DNA of 64,000 nt from Epiperipatus broadwayi (GCA_028023455.1 JAQFVV010012511.1:2170165-2234164); one strand, 5' to 3'; positions 11,791 to 24,998 are shown, counted from the first letter of the stretch. The notes: generated by a model not told the origin, from the sequence alone. Numbers and translations are program-made.

Positions 11791-14700
11791 TGTAACAGTA
11801 TAAAAGTCTGACTCAGCAAAAATAATAATAATAATAGTAAGAATAGTCAATATGTTGTTGGTGTTCAAATTGCAACAATTAATATAAATGGAAATGAATT
11901 ATCAGGATTTTAAATAAAGCCACTAACAAATCCATCCACTAACATATATAGCTGGATATCAAAGGAATTTTATTGTACCCAATTATATTTATAACTAAAT
12001 ATTTATATATTCTTAAAGTATAAGCTAAAATAACTAGCTTACATGAAATAAATAAATAGGCTATATTTTCAGGAATTTTAATAAATATAAAATATGCTAA
12101 AATTTATGTGACCATAAGATTTATTAAATAATGTGATAATATAAATAAACAAATATGAAATCATGTTAATTTAAGTAAAATGAGAATATGCTTTATATAC
12201 TTTAAAATAATCACAATAAAAACATAAGTAGATAAATAAATAATAGGTTTTTTTCAGATAATATTCTAAATATGAAAATAAAATTGTAAAACTATGCATA
12301 GCTTTATATCCTAAGTGTGAATAGATGGTTCAACATGTACAAAATTACTATCATTAAAGAGTTGTTTAAATAAGCTTAAAATTTGCTTTAATAAAAGTTA
12401 AATATAAGTATAACTTTTTAGTATTTTTCATCTAATTCTCTAACATCTACAAAATTATTACATCAGTCTTTAATAATATTCATTTCTTTAACACTAATAT
12501 CATATCATTGTAGTAGCTACTTTATTCAGTATATTTTATTTCATCATATAATATCTAACATAAGTATCTTATAGATCAAGTTCTACTGATATATTATTAT
12601 TGCAAATATGTGGCTTTAAACAACAATGCACTTATGTGCAAATATATGTTATAGGTGCTTTTCTCTACTATAAGTATTGAAGACTAGAAAATATTTTAAA
12701 GATAAACAAAACATATTATTAAATAAATAAATAATTCTAAATATTAATCAAAATTTATAACAACCTTACTTTAGTGACACATTTATACCAATAAAAAAAT
12801 AGTTCGATATTAAATATAAAATATGTTCTAATTTATAAAGATTTCTGTTTTCCAAGATAATTTCTTTTTAAAATACTATAAATCATGTATGCATAATAGA
12901 CAAAAATCTATGAAGATTATGGATATATAGTTCCGAGACTAGGTAGATTAATTCTATTCTCCTTCATTCAGCATTGGAGTGCTTTTAATTCATAGCATGG
13001 GGGAGGGTGATTTATTTCTTTTGTCTACATATACATTCAACTATGTTTAATTTAAAACATATATATATATTAGAAAAGCAGAAACAATTATAAAAAATAT
13101 TACGTAGAAAATTAAAGTTTTTAAAACAGCTTATAGTTTTTTTTATTGAAGTAATTCTCTCAATGTTTTTCTGAAGAATTTCGGGATAATGCAATTTTTT
13201 CCAAGAAAAGTCATTAACACAGGTGTGTAGAAAATAAGTTGTTTTTTCATTGTGGAATTTGTTTTGTCTTTCTTGCAGTATTTAGATTTTAAAATTATAA
13301 AGTTCAGCAGCATTTCCTTTATGAATTTTGGCAAAATTAATTTATTACCATTCTTTATTCTTAATAACTTTTAAAACATTCTTGCTTAATTAAAATAATG
13401 TTCTAAAATAAGATATTAAGTAAAAAGTAATTTAGACAAATGTTTTTTTTTAATTTTTTTAACCCATTATTGTTGGCATTACAGCTTCCATATAATTTTC
13501 GAAATAAAACATAGGAATATATGAAGAAATGCTTATATAAAATATATAAGTAAATTCACCTATATTTATAAACTTTTATTTTCCATATCATATTTAAGTC
13601 ATTATTGCCATAGTAATGTACTAAAATGTTTTTTCACTCATGTTTTTATCTAATTTGTCTTTGAAGTAGATTCCCATTGTTTAAATATTCACACTATCAT
13701 ACATGTGTATGAGAGAATGTCCTTATTAAGTGTTAGAACATTCTTTATAAATTAAATATTTCACATCACATAATATTTACAATTGAAAATATTAAATAAA
13801 TATTTTTCTTTTTAAAATAAAATTATACTGTTTAATAAAATTAAAATATAAAATAATATTAAAATAAATTATTTTTCTTTTATTTATTTAGCATTATAAT
13901 AAAAGATCAAATGAAATTTTATGCTAAAGTTTTAAAATAATATTTTTAAATTCATATAATATTTTTAAATGCACATTTTAAATGATAAACCAAGATTATA
14001 TTAATAATTATAAAATCATTTTTGAAGATGATTTAAATGCATACTAATTTATTATTTCTGTTACTAAATCATTCATAAACACATAAAATATTATGTTTTA
14101 TAATGTATTAAACGTTATTAGCTTCTAAGACAGTATATGTATTTAAATAAAATATTAATCTTTGACATCATAAACATGGTACTAATAATTTTCAAAAATG
14201 TAAACATTATTATATATAATGATATATTCTAAATTTTAACAATCAATTCATAGAGTATTCAATTTTATTACAAAGCTAATAAAAATTTTAAAATATAAAT
14301 ATTATTAAGCTCCTAAATATTACAATATATATATATTTATTATCCAATATTGTCATTCAAATAAACTTAGAAAATTTACCAATAAAACAAAACAATATTT
14401 AATTCAAAAACTGAAATAAAGTCCAATCAGAAAAATGTATATCAATTCACATGTATATATTTGAATATTTTCACTTTTTATTATTATCTACATATATGTC
14501 ATGATGTAAACATTATGATCATATGTTGATTATCTATTAAAAATAAATTTAATTTGTCACTCTTGTTTGTTGATTAACAATAATTTATTTTGTTACTGTA
14601 GAATATTTATTACAGAGGTGAAGTTAAACTTCTACTGAAATAGTTATACTTATTTTAAGGATGCACATGCTTCCACATACTTCATTTAAAGTTATTACAT

Positions 14701-15215
14701 AACTTATAAGAAACTTTGCTTCTCTATGAGTGTAAGTTTTTTTACTATTCTTTTGATATTTAATGTCTTTTTGAATAATCCAAATGCCAGTCATGTTATG
14801 ATCATTCTAATTTTGAGAATCATTGTGAATCTATCACTTACTGGAATCAATTTTTTTTCTAGATGTGCATTAGACATATATTATTTGGATTTATGCAAGA
14901 AAAAATTAAACTGGCTAGAGATCATTGATATAATAATTAATCATTCATTGGTTCTTCTGTACTATAAAAATGCCCACTAAGAGATGGATTGACTAGCATT
15001 CACACAAGAGATTATAGAGCTTAAATTAATCATAAATTCATATAGAATTTATAATAATAATATACCAAAAAATCTTAGCTAAAAAATACATAATGTATAC
15101 ACATACACACCTATATGTGTGAGTGCATGTAGTTAAAATAAAACTAACTGTACTTTCCACTGGGTTATATAACAACTACAAAAATATAGAATGATACCAC
15201 TCTATATTTTGGCTC
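11791..15215. other. AT-rich non-coding stretch
   Basis: No gene or RNA gene is supported. ORFs at 13012-13194, 13143-13334 (minus) and 14726-14980 (plus) are low-complexity hydrophobic or lysine-rich translations without a recognisable domain, and I treat them as chance ORFs. Confidence 0.5.
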
Positions 15216-16260
15216 TACTGATATATAGGCTTAGTTTATGTATAGAATGAATAATCTGAAATCACTATTCAGATATTCAGAGGATCAAGGTAGTACCTCC
15301 GTATAAACCACCTCTAAATATCAAATGAAAAGTCAGTTTAATAAATTTAATAAATTATTATCAGATTTATTAAAACTGACATTTCATTTGATATGTAAAT
15401 GTCAATCAATTATAAAAAAGATAGAATAATATCAGTTTATCCTTCAGCTTTGGTGTTAATTAAGTGTAGTGGATTAATATTGTGTGGAAGATGAATTTTT
15501 CTATTATTTTAATTTTATTTATAGAACAAATAATCTGAAATCACTATTTAAATATGCAGATAATCAGGATAGAGATTCAGTTTTAATAACCTCTAAATAT
15601 TAAATGGAACTTTGGTTTTAATAAATGCAATAATAAGTATCCATAGCTAAATTATATTTAATTAGAATGGAAGTAATTGGACATCCCACTGAGCTATTAT
15701 GAAAAGATAGCATGATATCAATCTAATGTCAGTTTTAATAAATGTAATAAATTATTATTACATTTATTAAAACTGACATTTCATTTAACATTTAGAGATT
15801 GTCAAAACTGGGGCTCTGTCCAAATTTATTACATTTATTAAAATTGATGTTTTATTTGATATTTAGAGGTTGTTAAAACTGGGGCTCTGTCCTAATTCTT
15901 TGAATAATTGACTAGCAATTTCAAATTATTTATTCTGTACATAAAATTAAAATAATACATTCCCTAAATTGTAACAGTGTCTACCAACAAAGCTAAAGGA
16001 GGTCCTTTTTTTTTCTAATTACATACAATATAAATATAAGTATTTATTATTACACTTATTACAATTGATGTTTTATTTGTTATTTAGAACATATTAAAAC
16101 TGAGGCTCTATCCTGAAACTCTGAATTCTTACAAAATGATTTCAGATCAGGTATTCTGTATATAAAATTAAAATAATAGAAAAATTCACTCTCTGAATTA
16201 GAACAATATCAATCAATAAAGCTTAAATACCAACAAAACTAAAGGATAATCATGATAGCA
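15216..16260. mobile_element. Cluster of related palindromic MITE-like copies
   Basis: Several copies of one family lie in both orientations. Shared segments include AATAATCTGAAATCACTATT (near 15250 and 15527), CCTCTAAATAT..AAATG (15311 and 15590), and the inverted forms TTTAGAGRTTGT.AAAACTG with GGGGCTCTGTCC (15790-15830, 15862-15893 and, more diverged, 16082-16112). Two compact hairpins sit at copy centres: 15318-15394, and 15725-15780, the latter with perfect 26-bp arms and a 4-nt ATTA loop. No coding potential is visible. The pattern suggests foldback elements inserted into or duplicated beside one another. Confidence 0.65.
15725..15780. repeat. Perfect 26-bp inverted repeat with 4-nt loop
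   Basis: The left arm 15725-15750 begins AATGTCAGTTTTAATAAATG. The right arm 15755-15780 ends ATTAAAACTGACATT and is its exact reverse complement; the loop 15751-15754 is ATTA. A related, less perfect hairpin is at 15318-15394. This is the core of the local MITE family. Confidence 0.9.
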
Positions 16261-16739
16261 ATAATAGTGTTATAGATTAAGTCTAAAGTTAGAAGTTTAT
16301 TTCACTTGGTGACATATATGTAATAAGATATTTATAAATGTGTGTAATTAGAAAGAGATAAAGTAAAAAAAAAAGAGTGCATTTGAAGAATGGATTTTGA
16401 AGATGAAAAAGAGAAAGCTGATAGATAAGGTCAATGAAAGATTGAGCAAAGAAATAATTCTTGTTAATTTAAGAAATTAAGGAAAGGAAGAGAAGATGAA
16501 TTGGCAAAAATATATAAAGATATGACAGAGAGAGTTGTGAATGGTTTGAATGCTAAAGAAAACAATTTAAGTTAATATTTGAAGATGATGGTTTTTAGAT
16601 TAGAGTAAAATTATAGAGTGTGTTTAAAAAAGTGATAGCTAAAGTTTGATGATATATGTATATGTATAAGTTTGCTAAAATTTCCAGGGGAAATTCTATT
16701 TATTCTATTACATTATTGTCAACCTAACTGTAAGCTTGT
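16261..16739. other. AT-rich non-coding stretch
   Basis: A purine-rich patch at 16345-16500 (repeated GAAAGA and AAGATGAAAA words) is the only local peculiarity. No gene is seen. Confidence 0.45.
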
Positions 16740-17080
16740 GTAATATATGGATAGTAGATGGTGATGCTTATTATATTCATATCCTGAACTATTCTATGCA
16801 TATTACCAGACTAGTTTGTACCTTATAGACTTTGTTAGAGAGAATCTTGTATCTGGATTTAATGCACTTGAATCTTTTTGTATCCAATATATTTTCTGCC
16901 CAGCAGGTCAAATTTATTAAATCTAGATGTAAGTCTTATTGAAGAAAATCGTAAGTCAAAAAGTAGCATGAGTTCAAGAACCATATAGCATAGGATGTAA
17001 AAGTAATAAGAAATATTAGCCAACACCTAATGATTGTTCAAGCTTATAGTAATTGGCAGCAGTGGAATAGAACGAACAAC
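16740..17080. mobile_element. Decayed R1 retrozyme pair, head-to-head
   Basis: CCAGACTAGTTTGTACCTTATAG at about 16806-16828, followed by ATCTGGATTTAATGCACTTG, matches the minus-strand hammerhead and leader of family R1. The GAAA box is mutated and the CTGATGA box is unrecognisable. To the right, AATGATTGTTCAAGCTTATAG near 17029-17049 matches the R1 body in plus orientation (compare 38128-38150). The arrangement is like the better-preserved pair at 37640-38160. Strongly decayed; no functional ribozyme. Confidence 0.45.
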
Positions 17081-17814
17081 CTTGTTCATGAAAAGCATAT
17101 ATAAACTATAGTCACGTGATGGTTTTTTAAAATTTTCTTTTTACTATCATTTATGTCAGTTTTATATAAAAATATTATTTTTTATTTAAAATTAAATATG
17201 TTTAAAGACAGTGTTGCTTTAAAATGTAACAGTAGTATTTAATTTCCATTTATAATAAACTTTGAAATGATTTCCATAATCATTAATTAAAATTAATAAT
17301 TATAAATTTGATTTACTGATAAAGTGGTAAATCAGTCACTTTGCTAATTTGTGTAATTAGTCTTGTTAAAGATATCATTTTTTTAGATAACTAAAACTTA
17401 ACAAATTTGTAAGTTTTTTAGTTAACAACCAATTAATTTTTAAATGCAATATATCTAATCGGTTAAAAAAACATTTATTATATAAGAAGCAAATATATAT
17501 GTAATTACAACTTTTTTCTTATTCATTAAAATAAGACTTTCTTATTTAGATAGATTAATGAGCAGATTAAATCAGCAAATTTTAATTGATTCAGTTCATT
17601 TCTTTAAAAAATTATTGTAATTATATTAATTGAAATTACAAGTAAGTAGAAAATAAGTAAGCAAATATTTTCAATGAAATAATTAAAAATATTTAAGTTC
17701 AATTTTTCCTGAATATTTTTAAAATAATAAAATAAAAAAAGTTTTAATATTATTAAAACTTCTGCTTAAAATTTTGTATAGACTTTTATGAATGTTTGTG
17801 AATACTCACAAACT
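17081..17814. other. AT-rich non-coding stretch
   Basis: Nothing recognisable on either strand. Confidence 0.45.
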
Positions 17815-18200
17815 TCACAGCATAAATTTTCTATAAGAAAAAAGTCAATCAAAATGTCTAATAGAGACTACAACTGTAAGGAGCACTAAATTTTCTGATG
17901 AGACATTACAATTTACATAAAAACTCCAAATATATTATACTAACTTAAATGCTTTTGATTGCTAAACTAGTCTTACAGAATGAATACATGCATTGACAAC
18001 TATCACAGTATAAATTTTCTATAAGAAAAATTTAATCAAAATATCGAGTAGAGATTATAACTATAAGTATCATTATATTTCTGATGAAATATTGTAGTTT
18101 ACAACACAATACCATAAATATATTATGCTAGCTTGATTTGTGTCAAGTGCTACTACTATCTTGGTCATTGTTTTGGTTGCTAAATTAGTTTTGAAGATAA
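17815..18200. repeat. Two diverged tandem copies, about 190-215 bp unit
   Basis: TAAATTTTCTATAAGAAAAA is at about 17822 and again at about 18010. It is followed in both copies by TCAAAAT..AGAGA.TA.AACT.TAAG, then TTTCTGATGA, and later a TTGCTAAAnTAGT word (near 17960 and 18178). The first interval is 188 bp and the last is longer, so indels separate the copies. CTGATGA is not followed by GAAA or a cleavage triplet, so this is not a hammerhead. Confidence 0.6.
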
Positions 18201-20623
18201 AATTTACTCTTATATAAATCATAGATAATGGATATTATTCTCTCTTTTTATTTCACTAGTGTAAGATGAAAATCGAGAACTACAATTAAGTAATTATTAC
18301 AATATAGAGCTATATAGTATAATATTAGGAAAACTGCAGTTTAGTTCTATCTATTAGTGCACCATGAAATTAAGATATGTTAGCTCATCATATAATTAAA
18401 ATACAATATGGTATATAATTGCCAAATTTTAATGTGAACTATTACAAGGCTCACCAAGAACAGTTTCAGGCAATCTCCCTGCATATATTGTGACAAATCT
18501 TTACACATCTAACCACAAAATCAGAATAATTCTTGAATCTTATTTATACTTTCAAAAAGTAAAAGATGTTACACATATAATTATTAAATGTGATGAGAGA
18601 ACACAGCCATAAACTACTTCTGTTTAATATGTTGAAAATCTATTAATATATAAAATGTCAAATGAAGATGTTATTTTGAATGTATTTATTAATAATTAAA
18701 ATGTTTGTACACTGTTCAATTTATTATTGTAATACATCATTTAAATTTAGAATATCACAGAATATTGAAATATTAAAACAAATTATGTTAATCTATTGGT
18801 TTAAAATAACCATGTAGAATGAGAAATGATTAAAAATGCATCTACAGGTCATCACACTTTGATCAGTCTCAATTGCTTTGTAATTTATATTATATATATT
18901 AGAAAACTTTTAAATATTAGTTACATTTTAATTAGTTAGTTATAAGTGATATGTGTGCTTTTTTAATTGAATCTGCTTTATTGTTTTATCTTTTTTGATG
19001 AAATCTAACATGTAAGTATTACATATGATCAAAATTTATTTTTAGTTTTATGCTAAATGAAATTTGTATTCCCCCCCCCCCTTTTTTTTTTTTTGGTAGT
19101 GTATTTTTTATGTTTGAAGTAATGTCACCTTTGGCTTGGTTATGTCTGAAACAAATTACAATACTTTGATTTAAAATTAAACAAATATTATACAGTAAAT
19201 ATTATTTTAAACTTATATTTATAATCTTGATCATGTAAAGTTGATTGTTAATTGCATAATATCTTTTTTTTTAAATAACTTGCAATGGTAACTAAATTTT
19301 ACAATTATGATGATATAAACAGTAATGATTTTTTATCCTACTACATGCGCTGTACTGTTTTTTTATATATAATATTTCTATGATGACTTGTTGAGTATTG
19401 AAAAAACTCTCAAACTAAGATACAAGATAGAGGCTTTTGAAAAGATAAGAGTGACCATTTTATCTTTAAACCTACTTTACAATTATATATGTCAATGTAA
19501 AGCATCTGAGTTTTAAAATGTGATGTTTCTGTTAACTTTACTTTCATTATTTTCTTTCTGCATATTAATTCTCATGAAATCTTTAAATTTACTATGTGCT
19601 AATACTCAGAAATATTAGAAATTATGTAATATTTAATTTTATTTGCTAGCATAGAGATCTCAACCATGTCCTGTTAAGTACTGATGATCATAATTTTCCC
19701 CACAAGAAAATACCACTGATAAAAATTTTAATCCTCAAAAGTGGATGGATATACAATATTTAAGTTTATATGCACATTTTAGAATATAATCTTAATAAAG
19801 TTTATTGTTGTGCATCATCCAAATAGGCTTTGGATTACTCAATGAAGGAATCATTTTTTTAATGAAAAGGTTTACTTTGCATAAGTCACTAATAAATATA
19901 TTGATTGTCTTGTGAGAACCTTGAATGAATATTAAACGAAGTATTGTAAATTAATTATATTTTAATTTATAATCAAAATATACTGTATACTGTAATATTG
20001 TATATTGTACTGTATATAATGAATATACTTTGTACTGTACATTTTTAGCATGAAAGTTGTCAGTTTTCTTTCAGGAATGTCATCAATTTTACAAAATGGC
20101 CTGCTTTTGAAAATGGCAGTTTTTTTAAAAAAAAAAAAAAAAAAAATCCAAAATTTTTGTTAAATCATTATAGCAAATAATTGAATGTAAATAAAATAGT
20201 GGATAAAATTGATGATGATCACTACAGTGAATTCTCACATAAAGATCCAGTCTAAGTGGAGTATAGGTGAGTTTAAAATCATTTGACTTAGTACTACTTG
20301 TAGCTTACATGTTTTTCTGAGAGCATGGAGAGAAAGAATAGTTAAATGTTCAATTTGTCAGATTCATTTGAATAACTTTTTAATATTTATTAAACAGATA
20401 ATTTTGGAAAAAGACATGATTTATTACACTTCATAAAACAGAATATTCTTTCTGTTTTAGTATTAGTGACAGAGCAAGTGACTCAATAGCTAAAGGTTTC
20501 CAGATTAAAACTTGTCACTTCAGTGCTGAATTCAACATCTGATCATTTTTTTTATTAAATAGGCTTCAGATTTGGAATTTTGTTTAATATATTTAGAGAT
20601 TATGTTAAGCTGAATTTGAATAT
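18201..20623. other. AT-rich non-coding stretch with homopolymer blocks
   Basis: No gene is seen. A C11 run at 19071-19081 is followed directly by T13 at 19082-19094. A long A run lies at about 20128-20147 after TTTTTTT. These are slippage-prone pyrimidine or adenine tracts. Confidence 0.5.
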
Positions 20624-21036
20624 AAAAGTGGGAGTATTCATTTATATTGTGACATCTGCAAAGCCATGTGTATCAGCTTATTGGCTTATTAATATTATAG
20701 ATTATAGAAAACATCGTGCTATATAAAAAATAAATGTCTTGTTTACATATGTTTAATTATAGGAATGACTTATTATAAATTCTAGAAATTTCATTAACGT
20801 CTTTCATTTACGATGTGAAAAAGTAATTTAAAATGATCAATTAATAACTTCATTCTCTTCTTTTCAAACACTTCAGATTTGCCCATACATATACGATTGG
20901 GTCAAAAATATAGGTGGATTCATTCTATATTTTCTTAAAGACTTTATCTTGGGTTTGAAAAAGTGGGAGTATTCATTTATATTGTGACATCTGCAAAGCG
21001 CATGTGTATCAGCTTATTGGCTTATTAATATTATAG
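20624..21036. repeat. LTR-like direct repeat pair (77/78 bp, 335-bp period)
   Basis: AAAAGTGGGAGTATTCATTT through TTATTAATATTATAG occurs at 20624-20700 and again at 20959-21036, differing essentially by one inserted base (AAGCCATG against AAGCGCATG). The roughly 258-bp interior has no ORF and no hammerhead core that I can find. The layout resembles the R2 unit (short unit, direct terminal repeats). It could be a retrozyme-like or TRIM-like element, or a simple segmental duplication. Confidence 0.75.
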
Positions 21037-21870
21037 TTAATTAAGATTGTAAATTTTAAAAATTATTCTAATCCAAGAAACATGTTATTTGAAATTATAT
21101 AAAACAGTGACTTCTTGGTGTATAAATTCTAATGCATATTTAAGTTAATTAGTGATATTTGATTAATACTTATCTTACTTTACCTGCCATCCTATAATAT
21201 GGTTTTTGTGATATTTCAATGTTTAGAGAAATAATCACAAACATTGAAAAGCCATTTAATGCTAAATAAATAGTTGGAATACTATAATTATAAACTTATG
21301 TAATATTAATAAATTTTATAGATTTATTTTTGACAAAAACATAATAAAATAAAACTACTATAAAGGTTGTCTTCTACAAATTAAATAATATTCAGATTAA
21401 AGTTTTTTAAAAATAAAAACATAAAAAATCTATGTGAGATTAGCACATGATTGAAGTTTCTATGTTTGAATTTAATATAAAACTATAACTTTTATATATA
21501 TCATGAAAACTAATTGATGTGTTTTTTTCCAGTTAGCAGGTCAATCTTGAAAACCTGTTAATGCTCAGAATTATGTGTCTGACTAATTGAATATATAGTG
21601 TAGTCTTTTTTCTGCTGATTGTCTGTAGAGAGATACTGAAGAGATTTTTTTCCTTGAAGAGAGCTATTTAATGATTGTTTTAGCTTACTTTTACATAAAG
21701 CAAATAGAATATCTGAAAATAAAATATTTTTGTTAATTAATTTCTTAGTGAATTAGATGCTTTTACAGTTTCAGAATATAATCATAAAGCCCACATGAGT
21801 AATATTTATATGATAATAATAAAAATATATATTTTTATAAATTACAAAGCTAGCCAATATTTTTATATAT
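21037..21870. other. AT-rich non-coding stretch
   Basis: No feature is recognised. Confidence 0.45.
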
Positions 21871-21874
21871 CATT

Positions 21875-22000
21875 CTATATATAGATAAGTAGATAGATAC
21901 AGATAAACAGATTAGATAGATATATAGATGTATGGATGGTTGGATAGATGGATATATAGATAGATAGATGAATAGATGTATAGACAAACAGACAGAGAAA
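21875..22000. repeat. Imperfect (GATA)n microsatellite
   Basis: Interrupted AGATAGATA, TGGATAGATGG and ACAGACAGA words run for about 120 bp. Confidence 0.85.
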
Positions 22001-23589
22001 TATATCCACTCTTAATGTATCTTTGGATTGATTCCATCATTAACTATAATTAGATAAGGTTGTTCTAATCGACAATAAAATTCATAATGCTTCTAACTGA
22101 TGTAAAGAATTCATAAAAGTTTATAATATAGTTCTAATTATTAAGATTCTACAATAAAATTGCAAACAATAACATGTAATCACTGTCAATAACAGAACTT
22201 TGCTGTCTAGTTATTCCATTTAACTCTGGGAAAAGAACATCTAACAATACAAAATCATTGTTAACATAATGAAAGAATTAAGACCATTGATGCACCAGCA
22301 CTTCATAATAATCTTAATGGTTTTTTTCCACTAGAATGACACTGCTTTTAGATTATGCATGCTGATGCTTTTCTGTAATTGACTAGCATCATTGAATGTT
22401 AATCTGCTTACAGTGTTCATTATAATATAAATCAACACTGTAATTAAATTATATGCATTAATGTAAATGTTTTTTTTTTTTCCATGGAGTCTAAATTTCA
22501 GAAGTACTTGTTATTTAAAGTAATGCATTTCTGATTAAGAACACTTTTTCCAAAATGCAACTATATAAAATTTCTAAACTGAAAATGCGTATAAGGGTTT
22601 TAAGAAGTACTTTTGAATTTATTCTGTGCAAAAAGCATTTATATTAATACATAGAATTATTACCATTAAATAGATCATTTAAATAATAAATGCTGTTATA
22701 GTAAATGAAATGCACACACACTAATCAACTCATACTACAGTAATAAGAAAGTGGTAATCGCTTTTAAATTTAATTCTCTTTATATACTAAGAAAATTATC
22801 TTTGAAAAACTATAATAGGAGGTATGAGAATAAATCACTTCAATTATTTATTGTGGATTATTTATTAAACAAATGTTTATTACAAAGTTTAAAATAAGAA
22901 GCTTTTTTTTTTTTACTTTGTTAAATAAAAATCAATCTGTTTAATAAATAACACAAATAAATAATTGGATTTATTTATTTTCACACTTCCTTCTGTAATT
23001 TTCCAAGACAATTTTCTTAATATATAAAGATAACTAAATTTGAAAGTGGTTACTCTTTTCTTATTATCATATTGTGGGTATGTCTCATTTACTATAATAG
23101 CATTTACTATTTAAATGATTTATTTAACATTACATATTTTTGCTCAGTGGTTGATCTCATATATATATATAACTGGAAATTTACCAAACTATATAAAATT
23201 ATTAAATATTGTATTAAATTTTTATTTTATTTTAATTAAATGGTGCATAACCTAGTTTTTACTATAAAAAAGAAATGTTCAAGCTGGGCCAATGTCATAC
23301 AGCACCTGTTTGCAAACAAAGTGTGAGAAACTCTTTATAAACAAAGTCATAAAGACTGGTACATTATGTGTTAATTAAGTGAACAGTATATTAGTATAAA
23401 TAATTGATTTTATGCTTACAAAATTGGAAATAATTTTCATTACATTTACTCTGACACTTACATAATTTTTAATTGCTATTAATGTGTGCTTTGCAAACCT
23501 TTCTTGTATCTGAGTTAAATTTAATTTATTATTGCCAGCAATATGATTTTATTCATTAACTGAACATTGTTGTATTATATATTGGTCTA
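22001..23589. other. AT-rich non-coding stretch
   Basis: No gene or structured element is supported. Poly-T or AT runs are at about 22470-22481, 22903-22914 and 23159-23170. Confidence 0.45.
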
Positions 23590-23830
23590 TTTCCGCCATC
23601 TAATATAAGTATTGAATGTCTTTAGAAAAATGTAACTTTATTTAAATATCATTCAACTGTTAGTAATAGCACACAGGTTAGTATTTGGAATATTTAAATA
23701 AAGTTAATTTTTTTAAAAAAAAACATTCAATATTCATAGTAGATAATGAAAATAATCCAATATATAAATACAACTAAAACACCATTATCACAAACCTTCA
23801 GGAAAACTGAACATTGTTGTTTCTAAGGTC
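23590..23830 (+). repeat. Dispersed repeat family D, copy 1
   Basis: Shares an ordered set of words with the copies at 23990-24140, 24999-25160, 32290-32470 (minus) and 34905-34990: CAACTGTTAGTAATAGCACAC, a T/A-rich middle, AACATTCAATATT, GA.AATGAAAATAATCCAA, then ACTAAAACACCATTATCACAAA and TTCAGGAAAACTGAAC. No ORF. The family is unknown to me. Confidence 0.5.
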
Positions 23831-23989
23831 ATAACTTAATTCATAGAATTCCATTATTTCTAAGTGTATTTAAATAAAATATAATATGTTGTATAATTTT
23901 TAGAACAGAAATTAATATAGTTTCTTAGTTATTAAATTTGATGGTTTTATGTTGTTATATAATGTGTCAGTAGCATCTGAATGTTTAGA

Positions 23990-24140
23990 GCAGCACATCA
24001 TTTCTTCTTGAAATATTGTGCTATATATAAATTTGTATGCTATTATACACAGTTGAATGTATTTGAATGGTTTAAATGAAGTTTGAATTTTTTTAAAAAA
24101 CATTTAACAATTAATATTGGATGGTGGAAATAAATAGGAA
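23990..24140 (+). repeat. Dispersed repeat family D, copy 2 (partial)
   Basis: Carries TTGTATGCTATTATACACAG, TTTGAATTTTTTTAAAAAAC, ATTTAACAATTAATATTGG and ATGGTGGAAATAAATAGG, in the same order as copy 3. The minus-strand ORF across 23912-24103 is a shadow. Confidence 0.45.
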
Positions 24141-24488
24141 GTGTGATAATATTATTGTGAAACTGTAAAAACTTTTAATGATAGGATTTAAAAACCAATC
24201 CTCTAATGTTAATTTATTCTAAGTTTTTATACAGAGCAAGATATTAAGCTTTTATGAAAGCTGATAGAGAAAAATTTAATTTAAAAACTAATCTAGATTT
24301 GGTTCTTTAAATTTAAAACAAAGCTGTCTTATGAGACAGAAAAATACAATTGTAATATTTTTTTATTTGTAATTTCTTTTCATTTTGTTTATAAATGTTT
24401 AATTATGTTTATAAAAATGATATTACTTTTGTTTACCAATGTTTTAAACATAATAATGTGAAGGTTATAATATTGTTTTACTAAAAGA

Positions 24489-24830
24489 GGCAAAACTTTC
24501 CATTCAGTAGTGCCACTCAGTGCAAGCCAGAGTAATCAATGGATGCCAGAAGGCTTGTGCATAACTCATCCAATATCCCCAGACTAGTTTCTAGCTTGTG
24601 GCTTTTATCAGTGAGAAGCCTTGGATCTGAGTGCACTGCACCTACATCTTAGGATCTAATGCAACACTCTGGCAGCCACCTTTTATCTCTATTTAACTAC
24701 GAAACCATAAGTTTAAAATTGAAAACACAATAATATTTTCAATCCAAGCTCAGAGTCATATAGTTTAATAACAGTTATGAGCAAGCACAAGAAATGGTGA
24801 TCATGTGATGTTAGTGATTTAATATTGTTT
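24489..24830 (-). mobile_element. R1 retrozyme copy, rearranged
   Basis: Read on the minus strand, 24489-24735 follows the R1 unit: the TTGAAAATATTATTG segment, AAATAGAGATAAAAGGTGG, TTGCATTAGATCCTAAGAT, the GTGCAGTGCACTCAGATCC leader, the hammerhead (24568-24626) and a shortened body ending GTAGTGCCACTC. At 24770-24830, GTTATGAGCAAGCACAAG..ATGGTGATCATGTGATG matches another R1 section but in plus orientation, so the copy contains an inversion. The body lacks the segment between the ribozyme and CACAAGCCTTCTGGCATCC that other copies have. Confidence 0.75.
24568..24626 (-). ncRNA. R1 hammerhead ribozyme, core mutated (G8 to A)
   Basis: On the minus strand it reads ATCCAAGGC-TTCTCA-CTGATAA, then stem II A-AGC-CACAA-GCT-A, GAAAC, TA, GTC, and TGGGGATATTGGAT. 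Everything is conserved except CTGATGA changed to CTGATAA. The changed G corresponds to G8, which takes part in catalysis, so it should be inactive. Stem II is AGC/GCT where the 60-kb copy has GGC/GCC, a compensated change that supports the fold. Confidence 0.8.
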
Positions 24831-24998
24831 TACATTATTACAGAGTTGAAAATATAGATTCTATCACATGATATTAATCACAATAAATTTATAATATATT
24901 TCTTAAGGTAATTAAAATGAGTACTAAGTGACTAGCTTAGGGAAAAATCAACTCAGACCAATAAGATGTGAAGAAGAGAAAAAAATGATATCACTTGT

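Noticed and set aside
14726-14980. 84-codon ORF as a small membrane protein gene
   Set aside because: Composition (I, L, N, F) is what AT-rich random frames give; no signal of a gene context, splice structure or repeat.
17890-18110. CTGATGA boxes in the 17.8-18.1 kb duplicated segment
   Set aside because: Neither is followed by GAAA and a cleavage triplet with pairing stems; chance occurrence.
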